Under the pieces are notes generated by a model. The model was not told the DNA's origin. It saw only the letters and a list, made by a program, of their open reading frames with translations, and ran no database searches. This document shows positions 13,001-24,500 of a stretch of DNA of 64,000 bases, in pieces. This DNA comes from Mycobacterium decipiens (GTDB lineage Bacteria; Actinomycetota; Actinomycetes; Mycobacteriales; Mycobacteriaceae): contig NZ_OY970459.1 in assembly GCF_963853665.1 (NCBI RefSeq), positions 4,464,001 through 4,528,000 of the forward strand, in the 5' to 3' direction. The stretch's first letter is position 1. Each line of letters starts with the position of its first letter. A program made the position numbers and the translations under genes.

Positions 13001-16000
13001 CACCGGCCACATACAACTCACCGACCACCCCGACCGGCACCGGCCGCAACCACCCATCCAGCACAAAAAATGCCGCACCGGCCACCGGCGAACCAATCGG
13101 CGGCGACCCCGACCCCGCCGCCAACGGCGCGCTCTTAGACGCCCACATCGTCGTCTCAGTGGGGCCGTAGACATTGACCATCACCCGCCCCGGCGCCCAC
13201 CGATCCACCAACTCAGCCGGACAGGCCTCGGCACCGATCACCAACGCCATCGACCCCAAACCCTCAGGCGACAACACGCTCACCGCAGAAGGGGTCTGAG
13301 TGAGCACACCGACCCGTTCACTGACCAGTAGGTCGTGGAAGTCTTCCGGGGAGCGGGCCACCGACTCGGGCACCACCACCAGCCGCCCGCCATGCAGCAG
13401 CGCACCCCAGATCTCCCACACCGAAAAGTCGAAGGCATAGGAATGGCATTGCGTCCACACCCGCCCGGGCGCCAATTGCCCGCCGATCTCCAGTGCGTCG
13501 AACAGCTGGGTGACATTGCGGTGGGTGACCGCCACACCCTTGGGCACCCCGGTGGTCCCCGAGGTGTAGACGATGTGAGCAATGTCATCGGCAGCCGGCG
13601 CCGGCAGCGCCGTGCTGGACTGGGTGCCAATGCGGGGATCCCCGATATCACCGACATCGATGACCACCAGGTCGTGCCGGTCCAACCGATCGGCCAACTC
13701 TGCGGTAGTGATCACCGCGATCGGCGCGGCATCGGCAACCATGAACCCGATCCGCGCCGCCGGTAACCCCGGGTCGATCGGCAGATACGCCGCCCCGGTC
13801 TTGAGCACCGCCAAAATCGCCACGACCGCCTGCGCCGACCGCGATAGCAACAGCCCGACACACCGTCCCGGGCCCGCCCCATCACCAACCAACAAGTGCG
13901 CCAACCGATTAGACGCCTCGTCGAGCTCCCGGTACGTCATCGACCGGCCCTCACACACCAGCGCCACCGCCCCCGGCGTGCGCTCAACCTGCCCGGCGAA
14001 CAACCCCGGAATAGACACCCCGACCGCCAGCCCGGCAGCGGTCAACACCGCCCGGTTACCCCACCCATCCAGGCGGGCGTGCTCAGCCTCCTCGAGCAGA
14101 TCCACCGACGACAGCGCCGTCGTGGGATCGGCGGTGACCGCCACCAACACCCGCTCCAACCGCCCGATCAACGCCTCAATACCGCCGGCATCGAACACAT
14201 CGGTGCGAAACTCCACCCTGCCGCCGATCCCGGCGGGCTCACCGGCCTCACCCCAGCGTTCGGCCAGCGTAAACACCAGATCCATACGAGCAGACTGCGT
14301 GTCTAGCGACAGCGGCGTGACCTGCAGATCACCCAGGGTCAGCTCAGCGGCGGGACCGCTGGTGTGCCCGGGGAAGTTCTGCCAGCCCAGCATCACCTGG
14401 ACCAGCGGGTGATGGGTCATGCTTCGGGTGGGGTTAAGCCGCTCCACCAACACTTCGAAGGGCACGTCTTGGTGCTCGTAGGCGGCCAGGCTGCGCGCTC
14501 TCACCTGAGCTAACAGGTCAGTGAAGGTGGGATCACCGGCCAGATCGACCCGCAACACCAAGGTATTGACGAAAAACCCCACCAACTCATCCAGCGCCGG
14601 ATCGCGGCGCCCAGCGATCGGGAACCCCACCGCCACCTCAGAGCTGGCACTGATCTTCGACAACAGCACCGCCAGCGCGGCCTGCACCACCATGAAACTG
14701 GTCGCATTGTGCTCACGCGCCACCCGAGCAACCCGCCGCTGCAGCTCCGCCGGCCATTCCACGCTTACCTGGGCACCGCGATGATCGGCCACCGGCGGAT
14801 AGGGACGATCGGTGGGCAGCTGCACGCGATCGGGCATTCCGGCCAGCGCGTCCTGCCAGTAGGCCAGCTGCCCACCGATGCGGCTTTGACTGTCGTCGAG
14901 TTCACCGAATTGGGCGCGCTGCCACAGCGTGTAGTCGACGTACTGTACTGGTAAATCGGCCCATCCGGGGGCCTGCCCCGCGCATCGGCTGGCATAGGCC
15001 ACACCCAAATCGGCGGTCAGCGGCGCCAGTGACATGCCGTCAGCGGCGATATGGTGCACCACCAGCAACAAAATGTGTTCATCGTTTCCGACACCGAAAA
15101 GCCGTGTTTTAACCGGTATTTCGGATGCCAGATCAAATGTGTAGTGCGCCGCCGCACCGATGGCTTCATCCAACCGGCTTGCCGACCATCCGGTGGCATC
15201 AACGACCTCCAAGCCGAAATCCGCCTGTTCCATCGGCATTACCAGCTGCTGCGGTATTCCCTCCTGCGCCGGGAATAGGGTGCGCAGGCTTTCGTGGCGG
15301 CCCACCACATCGCCCAGCGCCGCACCCAGCGCGTCGGCATCAAGCCGGCCGTGCAACCGCAGCGCCGTCGCCACGTTGTAGACCGGTGAAGGTCCCTGCA
15401 ACTGATCGATAAACCACAACCGGCTCTGCGCGAACGACAACGGAACCACCGCCGGGCGCTCAGCCGCCACCAGCCGCGGCAGCCGGCCGGCACCCTCTCC
15501 GATACGCGGCGCCAACTGCGCCACTGTGGGCGCCTCGAACACGGTGCGCACCGAAAGGCCGGTATCCAGGCTGGTGTTGATCGCGGCGATGAGGCGCATC
15601 GCTGAAATGCTGTCGCCGCCCAGCGCGAAGAATGGATCGTCGACCCCGACCCGGTCAAGCCCGAGGACTTGGGCGTAGATGCCGGCCAGGATCTCCTCGG
15701 TGGGCGTGGCCGGGGCGCGGTACTCACCGGCGCCGTATTCCGGTGCCGGCAGGGCCCGAGTGTCCAGCTTGCCGTTCACCGTCACCGGCAGCGCCTCCAC
15801 CACCACCACCGCCGCCGGCACCATATAGCCCGGCAGTAGCTGCCCCAGCTGGGTGCGAATCTCGGCCGGGTCGGCGGTGCCGGTGATGTAGCCCACCAGG
15901 CGCCTATCCCCCGGGCGATCCTCACGCGCGATCACCGCCGCCTGCCCCACCCCATCCAGCCCGGACAACACCGCCTGCACCTCACCACACTCGATGCGAT

Positions 16001-18539
16001 ACCCGCGGATCTTGACCTGCTCATCGGCACGCCCCAGATAATCCAGCTGCCCATCAGCACGCCAGCACACCAAATCCCCGCTGCGATACATGCGTGTTCC
16101 GGCACCGCCAAATGGGCAGGCCACAAACCGCGATGCGGTCAACCCCGCCCGGCGCACGTAGCCGACCGCCACCCCAGTACCGGCCACATACAATTCGCCA
16201 ACGACCCCCGGCGGCACCGGACGCAACCACCCATCCAGGACAAACAACGCCGCCCCGGCCACCGGCGACCCGATTGGCGGCGTCCCCGACCCCGCCGCTA
16301 GAGGCGCACTAGTCGACGCATACACCGTCGTCTCGGTCGGGCCGTAGGCGTTGATCATCGCCCGCCCGGGCGCCCACCGATCCACCAGCTCGGCCGGACA
16401 GGCCTCAGCGGCGATCACCAATGCCGCCGACTCCAACCCGTCCGGGGAGAGCACCCCCACCGCGGACGGGGTTTGACTCAAGACGCTGACGTTTTCGGCA
16501 ACCAGCAAGGCGTGGAAGCGTTCTGGTGAGCCGGCCACCGACTCGGGCACCACCACCAGCCGCCCACCATGCAGCAACGCACCCCAAATCTCCCACACCG
16601 AATAGTCGAACGCATACGAATGACATTGCGTCCACACCTGATCCGGCGCCAACTCCACGCCAGCCAAATCACGCTCGAACAGCCGGGTCACATTGTGGTG
16701 GGTAACCGCAACACCTTTGGGCACCCCGGTGGTGCCCGAGGTGTAAATCAGATAGGCGATCTCGTCGGGGGCCGGCGACGGCGGTGTCGTGCTGGGTTGG
16801 GTGTCAATCCGGGCATCGGTGACATCGATGAGCACCACGCCATGGCCGTCGAGACGGTCGGCTAGATCAGTAGTGGTGACCGCGGCAATCGGGGCGACAT
16901 CGGTGAGCATGAACCCGATCCGCTCTGCCGGCAACGCCGGGTCGATCGGCAGATAGGCAGCCCCGGTCTTGAGCACCGCCACAATCGCCATGATCGCCTC
17001 GGCCGACCGCGAAAACAACAGTGCCACACACTGTCCCGGACCCGCACCATGGGCAGCCAACAAGTGCGCCAACCGGTTCGCGGCCTCATCGAGCTCCCGA
17101 TAGGTCCATGAACACTCACCACAGCTAAGTGCCACCGCCTCCGGCGTGCGAGCAACTTGAGCGCTCAACAGCTCTGGAATCGACATCGGCGTGGCCGGCT
17201 GGGTCAACACCACCCGATTCCCGATCTCATCCACCCGGGCACGCTCGGGCTCATCGAGCAGATCCACCGACGACAACCGCCGGCCCGGATCAGCGGTCAT
17301 CGCCACCAACACCCGCCGCAACCGCCCAATCAACGCCTCAATACGGTTCGCATCAAACACATCGGTGTCGTATTCGACACGAAAGCCCAACTCGTGGCCC
17401 GGTATGGCTTGCACCGTCAACGGGTAGTGCGTGGACTCATGGGCAGTGACATCACTGATGGCCAACCCGTCGAAACTTGACAACGCGGCGCTGTCGATCG
17501 GGTAGTTCTCGTAAACGAACAGGGTGTCAAAAAGGCGGTCGCGGCCCACGGCGCGGTGGATCTCGGGTAGCGCCAGATGCTGGTGCTCAAGGGTGTCATT
17601 ATGAGCGCTTTGCAGCTGGTCCAGCAGATCGATGGTGGTCGATTCTGCGGTGATGGTCGCGCGCACCGGCACCGTGTTAATCAACAGGCCCACCATCGAT
17701 TCCGCGCCGACCACCTCGGCCGGCCGACCCGAGACCGTGGTGCCAAATACCACATCGTGCTGGCCGGTCAGCCACATCAGCAGCTGCCCGAAGGCGACCT
17801 GCAACACCGTGCTGACCGTGGTGTGGCATGAACGCGCCAGCGCGCCAAGGGCCCGCGTGATCTCCGCGGACACCCCAAGTCTTTCGACGCCTCGGGTGCC
17901 CCGCCCCAACCTGTGCTGCGGGCCGACCAGCGTGGGGATGTCGAAGCCGGCCAACACCTCACCCCAGGCCGCACGGGCGGCATCGAGGTCTCGACCGGCC
18001 AGCCAGACAACAAAGTTGCGATACGGCGCGGCCGCAGCCAGCCGCTGCCCGTAGTAGGCCGCGAATATTTCCTGCAACAGGATCGGCATCGACCAGCCAT
18101 CAAGCACAACGTGATGACTCGTCAGCACAAACCGATGCCGGTCCGCTGCGGTACGGATCAAGGCCACCCGAAAGGCCGGCCCCCCAGCCAGGTCGCAGAC
18201 CGCCGCGCGTTCGGCGGCACGTACCACTCGGACCTGCTCGTTAAGGTCGAGGTCATCACCGCCGCCGTCGAGGTCGACATACCGCCAGGGAGCCACGGGA
18301 TCGGCCGGGATGATCTGCACCGGCTCGTCGAACTGTGAGGCGAATCGGGCCGCCAGGTGCGGATGCCGGGTGACTACCGTACGCACCGCATCGCGCAGCC
18401 GGTGGGTGTCGAGGGCGCCGGTCACGGTGATATCCAGCTGCCCCGCATACAGATCGTCGCCGTCGCCCCGCGCGGTGCTGGCGTGAAAGAGCAGACCCCG
18501 CTGCAAGGGCGTCAACGGCAAAACATCAGCGATCTTCAT
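7011..18539 (-). CDS. NRPS2: three-module non-ribosomal peptide synthetase with terminal thioesterase (modules 6-8)
   Basis: The 3,842-residue protein has this approximate layout: C6 2-425 (HHVVLDG), A6 445-935, T6 940-1000; C7 1025-1480 (HHIAADG), A7 1505-1995, T7 2000-2055, E7 2070-2540; C8 2560-2985, A8 3005-3495, T8 3500-3560, and type I thioesterase 3585-3840 (nucleophile in GWSFGG, His in DCTHNEML). C6 and C8, which receive epimerised donors, share the [12 protein letters not shown] start; C7 is of the LCL type ([10 protein letters not shown]). Pocket residues read by eye against GrsA are DYWSVAAVYK for A6 and A8 and DFWTVGVMWK for A7; I cannot name these substrates. E7 has Val for Gly in HHxxxDG. 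The ATG overlaps the end of NRPS1 by 14 bp. Modules 6 and 8 contain a 2.5-kb near-identical block. The TE implies release as a free acid or macrocycle rather than by reduction. Confidence 0.95.
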   Translation of the reverse strand: MKIADVLPLTPLQRGLLFHASTARGDGDDLYAGQLDITVTGALDTHRLRDAVRTVVTRHPHLAARFASQFDEPVQIIPADPVAPWRYVDLDGGGDDLDLNEQVRVVRAAERAAVCDLAGGPAFRVALIRTAADRHRFVLTSHHVVLDGWSMPILLQEIFAAYYGQRLAAAAPYRNFVVWLAGRDLDAARAAWGEVLAGFDIPTLVGPQHRLGRGTRGVERLGVSAEITRALGALARSCHTTVSTVLQVAFGQLLMWLTGQHDVVFGTTVSGRPAEVVGAESMVGLLINTVPVRATITAESTTIDLLDQLQSAHNDTLEHQHLALPEIHRAVGRDRLFDTLFVYENYPIDSAALSSFDGLAISDVTAHESTHYPLTVQAIPGHELGFRVEYDTDVFDANRIEALIGRLRRVLVAMTADPGRRLSSVDLLDEPERARVDEIGNRVVLTQPATPMSIPELLSAQVARTPEAVALSCGECSWTYRELDEAANRLAHLLAAHGAGPGQCVALLFSRSAEAIMAIVAVLKTGAAYLPIDPALPAERIGFMLTDVAPIAAVTTTDLADRLDGHGVVLIDVTDARIDTQPSTTPPSPAPDEIAYLIYTSGTTGVPKGVAVTHHNVTRLFERDLAGVELAPDQVWTQCHSYAFDYSVWEIWGALLHGGRLVVVPESVAGSPERFHALLVAENVSVLSQTPSAVGVLSPDGLESAALVIAAEACPAELVDRWAPGRAMINAYGPTETTVYASTSAPLAAGSGTPPIGSPVAGAALFVLDGWLRPVPPGVVGELYVAGTGVAVGYVRRAGLTASRFVACPFGGAGTRMYRSGDLVCWRADGQLDYLGRADEQVKIRGYRIECGEVQAVLSGLDGVGQAAVIAREDRPGDRRLVGYITGTADPAEIRTQLGQLLPGYMVPAAVVVVEALPVTVNGKLDTRALPAPEYGAGEYRAPATPTEEILAGIYAQVLGLDRVGVDDPFFALGGDSISAMRLIAAINTSLDTGLSVRTVFEAPTVAQLAPRIGEGAGRLPRLVAAERPAVVPLSFAQSRLWFIDQLQGPSPVYNVATALRLHGRLDADALGAALGDVVGRHESLRTLFPAQEGIPQQLVMPMEQADFGLEVVDATGWSASRLDEAIGAAAHYTFDLASEIPVKTRLFGVGNDEHILLLVVHHIAADGMSLAPLTADLGVAYASRCAGQAPGWADLPVQYVDYTLWQRAQFGELDDSQSRIGGQLAYWQDALAGMPDRVQLPTDRPYPPVADHRGAQVSVEWPAELQRRVARVAREHNATSFMVVQAALAVLLSKISASSEVAVGFPIAGRRDPALDELVGFFVNTLVLRVDLAGDPTFTDLLAQVRARSLAAYEHQDVPFEVLVERLNPTRSMTHHPLVQVMLGWQNFPGHTSGPAAELTLGDLQVTPLSLDTQSARMDLVFTLAERWGEAGEPAGIGGRVEFRTDVFDAGGIEALIGRLERVLVAVTADPTTALSSVDLLEEAEHARLDGWGNRAVLTAAGLAVGVSIPGLFAGQVERTPGAVALVCEGRSMTYRELDEASNRLAHLLVGDGAGPGRCVGLLLSRSAQAVVAILAVLKTGAAYLPIDPGLPAARIGFMVADAAPIAVITTAELADRLDRHDLVVIDVGDIGDPRIGTQSSTALPAPAADDIAHIVYTSGTTGVPKGVAVTHRNVTQLFDALEIGGQLAPGRVWTQCHSYAFDFSVWEIWGALLHGGRLVVVPESVARSPEDFHDLLVSERVGVLTQTPSAVSVLSPEGLGSMALVIGAEACPAELVDRWAPGRVMVNVYGPTETTMWASKSAPLAAGSGSPPIGSPVAGAAFFVLDGWLRPVPVGVVGELYVAGAGVGVGYLGRAGLTASRFVACSFGAAGLRMYRSGDLVRWRADGQLDYLGRADEQVKIRGYRIECGEVQAVLSGLDGVGQAAVIAREDRPGDRRLVGYITGTADPQVVRAALGQRLPGYMVPAAVVVVDALPLTPNGKLDIRALPAPEYAAGEYRAPATPIEEILAGIYADVLGVERVGVDESFFALGGDSILSMQVVARARAAGVMCRPRDVFVEQTVARLARVAEVADGATGVIDEGVGSVVATPIIRWLQGLPGPVDQFNQTMVVQAPAGVTEADVVVMLQVLLDRHAMLRLRVDEVAGGWSLQVPESGSVAARDCLQAVDVLSDAAVAGARSRLNPAAGVMLSALWAASSGQLVLIIHHLAVDVVSWRILLEDLNIAWGQHHGGQPVALPAGGTSFQRWASLLAEHAHAPSVVVQAEAWRQVAATRAVLPAVRPDVDTFATAGHLTVELDAETTRVLLTEVPAAFHAGVQDILLIAVGLAVSEFVGFVGDGGAPIGIDVEGHGRHEELAADVDLSRTVGWFTTKYPVSLNVAGSVGGLGWAQVVAGEAALGGVIKDAKEQLRALPDPLSYGLLRYLNDNVDLDGTDPAIAFNYLGRMRMGGAATAVSESLWRVCPEGLSVAGAATATPMPLTHTVLLNAGAVDTEAGPRLRADWMWAPSALDRAQVGRLSRLWGEALAGICAHVRGGGGGLTPSDIAPARLSQQQIDELCQHYRIADILPLTPLQRGLLFHASTARGDGDDLYAVQLEFTVAGALDPHRLRDAVRTVVTRHPHLAARFASQFDEPVQIIPADPVVPWQHLELPADGLDVGDQIQRLCAAERAAVCDLAGGPAFRVALIRTAADRHRFVLTSHHVVLDGWSLPILMGEIFASYCGQPLAAAASYRAFITWLAGRDLDAARAAWGEVLAGFDIPTLVGPQHRLGRGTRGVERLGVSAEITRALGALARSCHTTVSTVLQVAFGQLLMWLTGQHDVVFGTTVSGRPAEVVGEESMVGLLINTVPVRATITAESTTIDLLDQLQSAHNDTLEHQHLALPEIHRAVGRDRLFDTLFVYENYPIDSAALSSFDGLAISDVTAHESTHYPLTVQAIPGHELGFRVEYDTDVFDANRIEALIGRLRRVLVAMTADPGRRLSSVDLLDEPERARVDEIGNRVVLTQPATPMSIPELLSAQVARTPEAVALSCGECSWTYRELDEAANRLAHLLAAHGAGPGQCVALLFSRSAEAIMAIVAVLKTGAAYLPIDPALPAERIGFMLTDVSPIAAVTTTDLADRLDGHGVVLIDVTDARIDTQPSTTPPSPAPDEIAYLIYTSGTTGVPKGVAVTHHNVTRLFERDLAGVELAPDQVWTQCHSYAFDYSVWEIWGALLHGGRLVVVPESVAGSPERFHALLVAENVSVLSQTPSAVGVLSPDGLESAALVIAAEACPAELVDRWAPGRAMINAYGPTETTVYASTSAPLAAGSGTPPIGSPVAGAALFVLDGWLRPVPPGVVGELYVAGTGVAVGYVRRAGLTASRFVACPFGGAGTRMYRSGDLVCWRADGQLDYLGRADEQVKIRGYRIECGEVQAVLSGLDGVGQAAVIAREDRPGDRRLVGYITGTADPAEIRTQLGQLLPGYMVPAAVVVVEALPVTVNGKLDTRALPAPEYGAGEYRAPATPTEEILAGIYAQVLGLDRVGVDDPFFALGGDSISAMRLIAAINTSLDTGLSVRTVFEAPTVRSLSQRLHTDAASTQDMLPVQTLREGTGAPLFCVHPAGGVSWPYQVLGAHLECPIIGIQQILQGEEAEPRSIRDMAKNYADRIQAIDPTGPYNLLGWSFGGVVAHELAIELQRRGCAVTRLILLDAQPEIDSSVALQDQVSAEKQMLEEVLRFYGIGIPEPNDSLTHAEMEELLRERGVTDFARYKRLVDMLIRNHNSNVTLYRSHEPAVFEGDAVIFSAARDQGDRSPFLLQSWQPYVTGETAVYSIDCTHNEMLTAESVGGYGVQLRQLFVREAM
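7846..10329 (-). repeat. Module-8 copy of a 2.48-kb near-identical NRPS repeat
   Basis: This block (end of C8, all of A8, T8) matches 15523-18006 at a constant offset of 7677 bp. I noticed only two substitutions by eye (9218 and 10027). The identity covers wobble positions, so it reflects recent duplication or gene conversion rather than protein-level selection. Confidence 0.92.
11290..12205 (-). repeat. Epimerase-domain repeat, copy in module 7
   Basis: A 916-bp stretch of the E7 domain is almost base-for-base the same as 18965-19880 (E5) and 34394-35309 (E1). Only scattered substitutions were seen, including the GGG to GTG change at 11901-11903 that turns HHxxxDG into HHxxxDV. Confidence 0.9.
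15523..18006 (-). repeat. Module-6 copy of the 2.48-kb near-identical NRPS repeat
   Basis: Partner of 7846-10329. It covers most of C6, A6 and T6. The identity breaks sharply at both ends: at 18006 inside C6 and at 15523 just after the T domain, where module 6 continues into C7 while module 8 continues into the thioesterase. Confidence 0.92.
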
Positions 18540-21500
18540 ATTGCCTCTGAAGCTCGTCGATCTGCTGCTGGCTCAGACGGGCACCGATATCGGATGGGGT
18601 CAACCCGCCCCCACCGCCTCGCACATGGGCGCAGATGCCGGCCAGGGCCTCACCCCACAACCGGCTGAGCCGGCCGACCTGCGCACGATCAAGGGCCGAC
18701 GGCGCCCACATCCAATCGGCGCGCAGGCGCGGGCCGGCCTCGGTGTCGACGGCACCGGCGTTGAGCAATACGGTGTGGGTCAGCGGCATCGGCACCGTCG
18801 TGCTGGCGCCGGTGACCGACAAGCCTTCCGGGCAGACCCGCCACAAATCACCGGAGAGCTCGGCCGCTGGACCGCCGAGACGCCCCAGGTAGTTGAATCC
18901 GATCGCCGGGTCGGTCCCGTCGAGGTCAACGTTGTCGTTCAGGTAGCGCAGCAGACCATAGCTCAACGGATCCGGTAGGGCGCGCAGCTGCTCTTTGGCG
19001 TCCTTGATCACCCCGCCCAGCGCCGCCTCGCCAGCCACCACCTGCGCCCAACCCAACCCACCCACCGACCCCGCGACGTTTAGAGACACCGGGTATTTGG
19101 TGGTAAACCAGCCCACCGTGCGCGACAGGTCCACATCGGCAGCCAATTCCTCGTGGCGGCCGTGGCCCTCCACGTCGATACCGATCGGCGCGCTGTCGTT
19201 GCCCACAAACCCGACAAACTCGGACACCGCCAACCCGACCGCAATCAACAAAATGTCTTGCACCCCGGCATGAAACGCCGCCGGAACCTCAGTGAGCAGC
19301 ACCCGGGTCGTTTCGGCATCCAGTTCCACCGTCAAATGCCCGGCAGTGGCGAATGTATCCACGTCCGGGCGCACCGCCGGCAACACCGCACGGGTCGCCG
19401 CCACCTGGCGCCAAGCCTCGGCCTGAACCACAACGCTTGGGGCATAGGCGTGCTCGGCCAGCAGCGACGCCCACCGCTGAAACGACGTCCCGCCCGCCGG
19501 CAACGCCACCGGCTGCCCGCCGTGATGCTGGCCCCAAGCGATATTCAAGTCCTCCAACAGAATTCGCCACGACACCACGTCGACGGCCAGATGGTGAATG
19601 ATCAACACCAACTGACCACTAGAGGCCGCCCACAGCGCGCTGAGCATCACCCCGGCCGCCGGGTTCAACCGCGACCGCGCTCCCGCCACCGCCGCATCGG
19701 ACAACACATCCACCGCTTGCAGGCAGTCGCGGGCAGCCACCGACCCCGACTCAGGTACCTGCAACGACCAACCCCCCGCCACCTCGTCGACGCGCAGCCG
19801 CAGCATCGCATGCCGATCCAGCAAGACCTGCAACATGACCACCACATCGGCCTCGGTGACCCCCGCGGGAGCCTGCACCACCATGGCTTGGTTGAACTGA
19901 TCAACCGGGCCCGGCAGGCCCTGCAGCCAGCGAATGATCGGCGTCGCGACCACCGACCCCACACCCTCATCGATCACTCCGGTGGCCCCGTCGGCGACCT
20001 CGGCCACCCGGGCCAGCCGGGCCACGGTCTGCTCCACGAAGACATCGCGGGTCCGACACATCACGCCGGCGGCCCGGGCCCGCGCCACCACCTGCATCGA
20101 CAAAATGCTGTCCCCGCCCAGATCGAAGAATGACTCATCAACCCCAACCCGCTCCACACCGAGCACATCGGCATAGACACCGGCCAGGATCTCCTCGATG
20201 GGCGTGCCCGGGGCGCGGTAACGATCGACATCCTGGTATTCGGGCGCCAGCAGGGCCCGTTTGTCGAGTTTGCCGTTCACCGTCACCGGCAGCGCCTCCA
20301 CCACCACCACCGCCGCCGGCACCATATAGCCCGGCAGTAGCTGCCCCAGCTGGGTGCGAATCTCGGCCGGATCAGCGGTGCCGGTGATGTAGCCCACCAG
20401 GCGCCTATCCCCCGGGCGATCCTCACGCGCGATCACCGCCGCCTGCCCCACCCCATCCAGCCCGGACAACACCGCCTGCACCTCACCACACTCGATGCGA
20501 TACCCGCGGATCTTGACCTGCTCATCGGCACGCCCCAGATGGCGGAGCTGCCCATCGGGACCCCAGCAGACCAAATCCCCGGTGCGATACATGCGTGTTC
20601 CGGGCGCTGCCGGCCCCCCGAACGGACACGCCACAAACCGCGACGCGGTCAACGAAGCCCGGCGCACATACCCACACGCCAGTCCGGCACCGGCCACATA
20701 CAACTCACCGACCACCCCGACCGGCACCGGCCGCAACCACCCATCCAGCACAAAAAAGCCAAGATGCGCCAGCGGCACCCCGATGGGGCTCACGGTGCTA
20801 TCGACATCGCCGACGACGATCTTGCGCAACGACGCATGCACCGTCGTCTCGGTGATGCCATACATGTTGATCAACCGAGGTAGTCCCGGGTGGTTGTCCA
20901 ACCAAGTTTCAAGACGCGGGGGTTCTAGCGCTTCGCCGCCAAACACCACCGTCTGCAGTTTGAGCTGGTCTCCCAACTCGGGCGATGGCGATGCGGACAA
21001 GCCAAGCCACTGTGTTACCTGACGTTCCATCGCCGTGGACGTGGTTTGCCACCAGTGTTGCGCATCAGCGGTCTGCAGTGCATAGAACGCCGAGGGCGTC
21101 TGGCTTAACACACTGACCTGTTCAGCAACCAACAAGGCGCGCAAGTCTTCCGGTGAGCCGACCACTGAGTCGGGAACGACCACCAGCCGCCCACCACCGA
21201 GCAGCGCACCGAAGATCTCCCACACCGAGAAGTCGAACGCCAAGGAATGACACTGCGACCACACACCCGCACGCGGCAGGTCGGCATCCAATATCTCCAG
21301 CAACCGGGTCACGTTGCGGTGGGCGACGGCCACACCCTTGGGCACCCCGGTGGTCCCCGAGGTGTAAATGATGTAGGCGATATCCTCGGGGCTCGGCTCG
21401 GGCAAGCTCGTGCTGGGTTGGGTGTCAATGCGGGGATCCCCGATATCACTGACATCGATGACCACCAGGTCGTGCCCGTCGAACCGGTCGGCCAACTCTG

Positions 21501-24500
21501 CGGTAGTGATCACCGCGATCGGCGCGGCGTCATCGACCATGAACCCGATCCGCGCCGCCGGCGCCCCCGGGTGAATCGGCAGATACGCCGCCCCGGTCTT
21601 GAGCACCGCCAAAATCGCCACGACCGCCTGCGCCGACCGCGACAGCAACAGCCCGACACACTGTCCCGGGCCCGCCCCATCACCAACCAACAAGTGCGCC
21701 AACCGATTAGACGCCTCGTCGAGCTCCCGGTACGTCATCGACTGGCCCTGGCCGCTGATCGCCACCGCCTCCGGGTTGCGCGCCGCCTGCGCGGCGAACA
21801 CCACCGGAATGGACAACGCGGGCGCCGGCGCAGCGGTCAATACCGCCCGGTTACCCCACCCATCCAGGCGGGCGTGCTCAGCCTCATCGAGCAGATCCAC
21901 CGACGACAGCGCCTTCGTGGGATCGGCGGTGATCGCCACCAACACGCGTTCCAACCGCTCGATCAGCGCCTCGATGCTAGCCGCGTCGAACACATCGGTG
22001 CGAAATTCCAGCACGCCGGCGATTCCGGCGGGCTCACCGGCCTGGGTCCAGCGTTCGCCAAGGTGAATCGCCAGGTCCGTGCGAGCGGTGTGGGCATCCA
22101 CCGGCAGCGGCGAAACTTGCAGATCACCCAGTGTCAGCCCGGCGGCGGGGTCATGATTGCTCCCGGGCAGGTTCTGCCAGGCCAGCATCACCTGGACCAG
22201 CGGGTGATGGGTCAGGCTTCGGGTGGGGTTAAGCCGCTCCACCAACACTTCGAAGGGCACGTCTTGGTGCTCGTAGGCGGCCAGGCTGCGGGCCCGCACC
22301 TGGGCCAACAACTCGGCAACCGTGGGATCACCGGCCAGGTCGACCCGCAACACCAAGGTATTGACGAAAAACCCCACCAACTCATCCAGCGCCGGATCGC
22401 GGCGCCCAGCGATCGGGAACCCCACCGCCACCTCAGAGCTGGCACTGATCTTCGACAACAGCACCGCCAGCGCGGCCTGCACCACCATGAAACTGGTCGC
22501 ATTGTGCTCACGCGCCACCCGAGCAACCCGCCGCTGCAGCTCCGCCGGCCATTCCACGCTTACCTGGGCACCGCGATGATCGGCCACCGGCGGATAGGGA
22601 CGATCGGTGGGCAGCTGCACGCGATCGGGCATTCCGGCCAGCGCATCCTGCCAGTAGGCCAGCTGCACGGCGATCCGGCTGTCACTGTCGCCCAGATCCC
22701 CCAACTGCGCGCGCTGCCACAGCGTGTAATCGACATACTGCACCGCCAAATCGGCCCACCCCGGGGCCTGCCCCACACACCGGCTGGCATACGCCACCCC
22801 CAGATCCCGCACCAACGGGGTGATCGACCAGCCGTCGGCGGCGATATGGTGCACCACCGCCACCAACACGTGTTCGTCATCGCCGACACGGAAAAGCCTT
22901 GCCCGCAAGGGAATCTCGGTGGCCAAATCAAATGCGTAGCGCGCCACCGCCTCGATCGCCCCATCCAGCCGGGGTGGCGACCAACCGCGGGCATCAACGA
23001 CGTCCCACCCCACATCGGCCCGCTCAGCACGGACGACCACCTGCTGCGGTATCCCCCCCGGCGCCGGGAACAAGGTACGCAGGCTTTCATGGCGGGCCAC
23101 CACATCGCCCAGCGCCGCACCCAACGCCTCGACATCCAGCCGGCCGTGCAACCGCAGCGCCGTCGCCACGTTGTAGACCGGTGAAGGTCCCTGCAACTGA
23201 TCGATAAACCACAACCGGCTCTGCGCGAACGACAACGGAACCACCGCCGGTCGCTCAGCCGCCACCAGCCGCGGCAGCCGGCCGGCACTCGCACCGACCC
23301 GCGGCGCCAACAACGCCACCGATGGCGCCTCGAACACGGTGCGCACCCCAAGATCGGTATCCAGGCTGATGTTGATCGCGGCGATCAGGCGCATCGCCGA
23401 AATGCTGTCCCCGCCCAGATCGAAGAATGAGTCATCAACCCCGACCCGCTCCACACCGAGCACATCGGCATAGACACCGGCCAGGATCTCCTCGATGGGC
23501 GTGGCCGGGGCGCGGTACTCACCGGCGCCGTATTCCGGTGCCGGCAGGGCCCGAGTGTCCAGCTTGCCGTTCACCGTCACCGGCAGCGCCTCCACCACCA
23601 CCACCGCCGCCGGCACCATATAGCCCGGCAGTAGCTGCCCCAGCTGGGTGCGAATCTCGGCCGGGTCGGCGGTGCCGGTGATGTAGCCCACCAGGCGCCT
23701 ATCCCCCGGGCGATCCTCACGCGCGATCACCGCCGCCTGCCCCACCCCATCCAGCCCGGACAACACCGCCTGCACCTCACCACACTCGATGCGATACCCG
23801 CGGATCTTGACCTGCTCATCGGCACGCCCCAGATAATCCAGCTGCCCATCAGCACGCCAGCGCACCAAATCCCCGCTGCGATACATCCGCAAACCCGCCG
23901 CCCCGAACGAACACGCCACAAACCGCGACGCCGTCAACCCGGCACGACCCAGATAGCCCACACCAACCCCAGCACCGGCCACATACAACTCACCGACCAC
24001 CCCGGGCGGTACTGGCCGCAAGGATTCGTCGAGCACGAACAACGCCGCCCCGGGCACCGGGAATCCGATTGGGACGGCGCCGGGTGTTCCGGCCACGAGC
24101 GGCGTGCTTATCGCGACACACATCGTCGTTTCGGTCGGGCCGTAGGCGTTGAGCATCACCCGCCCCGGCGCCCACCGATCCACCAACTCAGCCGGGCAGG
24201 CGTCACCGACCACCACCAACGACACCGACCCCAAACCCTCGGGCGACAGCACGCTCACCGCGGAGGGGGTCTGGGTGAGCACGCTGACCTGTTCGCTGAC
24301 CAACAGCGCGTGAACGTCTTGCGGTGAGCGGACCACCGAATCCGGTACCACCACCAGCCGCCCACCACGCAGCAGCGCACCGAAGATCTCCCACACCGAA
24401 ACGTCGAACGCCAGTGAGTGGCTCTGCGACCACACCCCGGCCTCCGGCAGCCCGGCATCCAGCGGCTCGAGCAGCTGCGTGACGTTGCGATGAGTAATCG

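Noticed and set aside
7846..18006. Repeated blocks as insertion sequences or CRISPR
   Set aside because: The repeats are parts of NRPS domains in frame, without transposase, terminal inverted repeats, target duplications or regular spacers.
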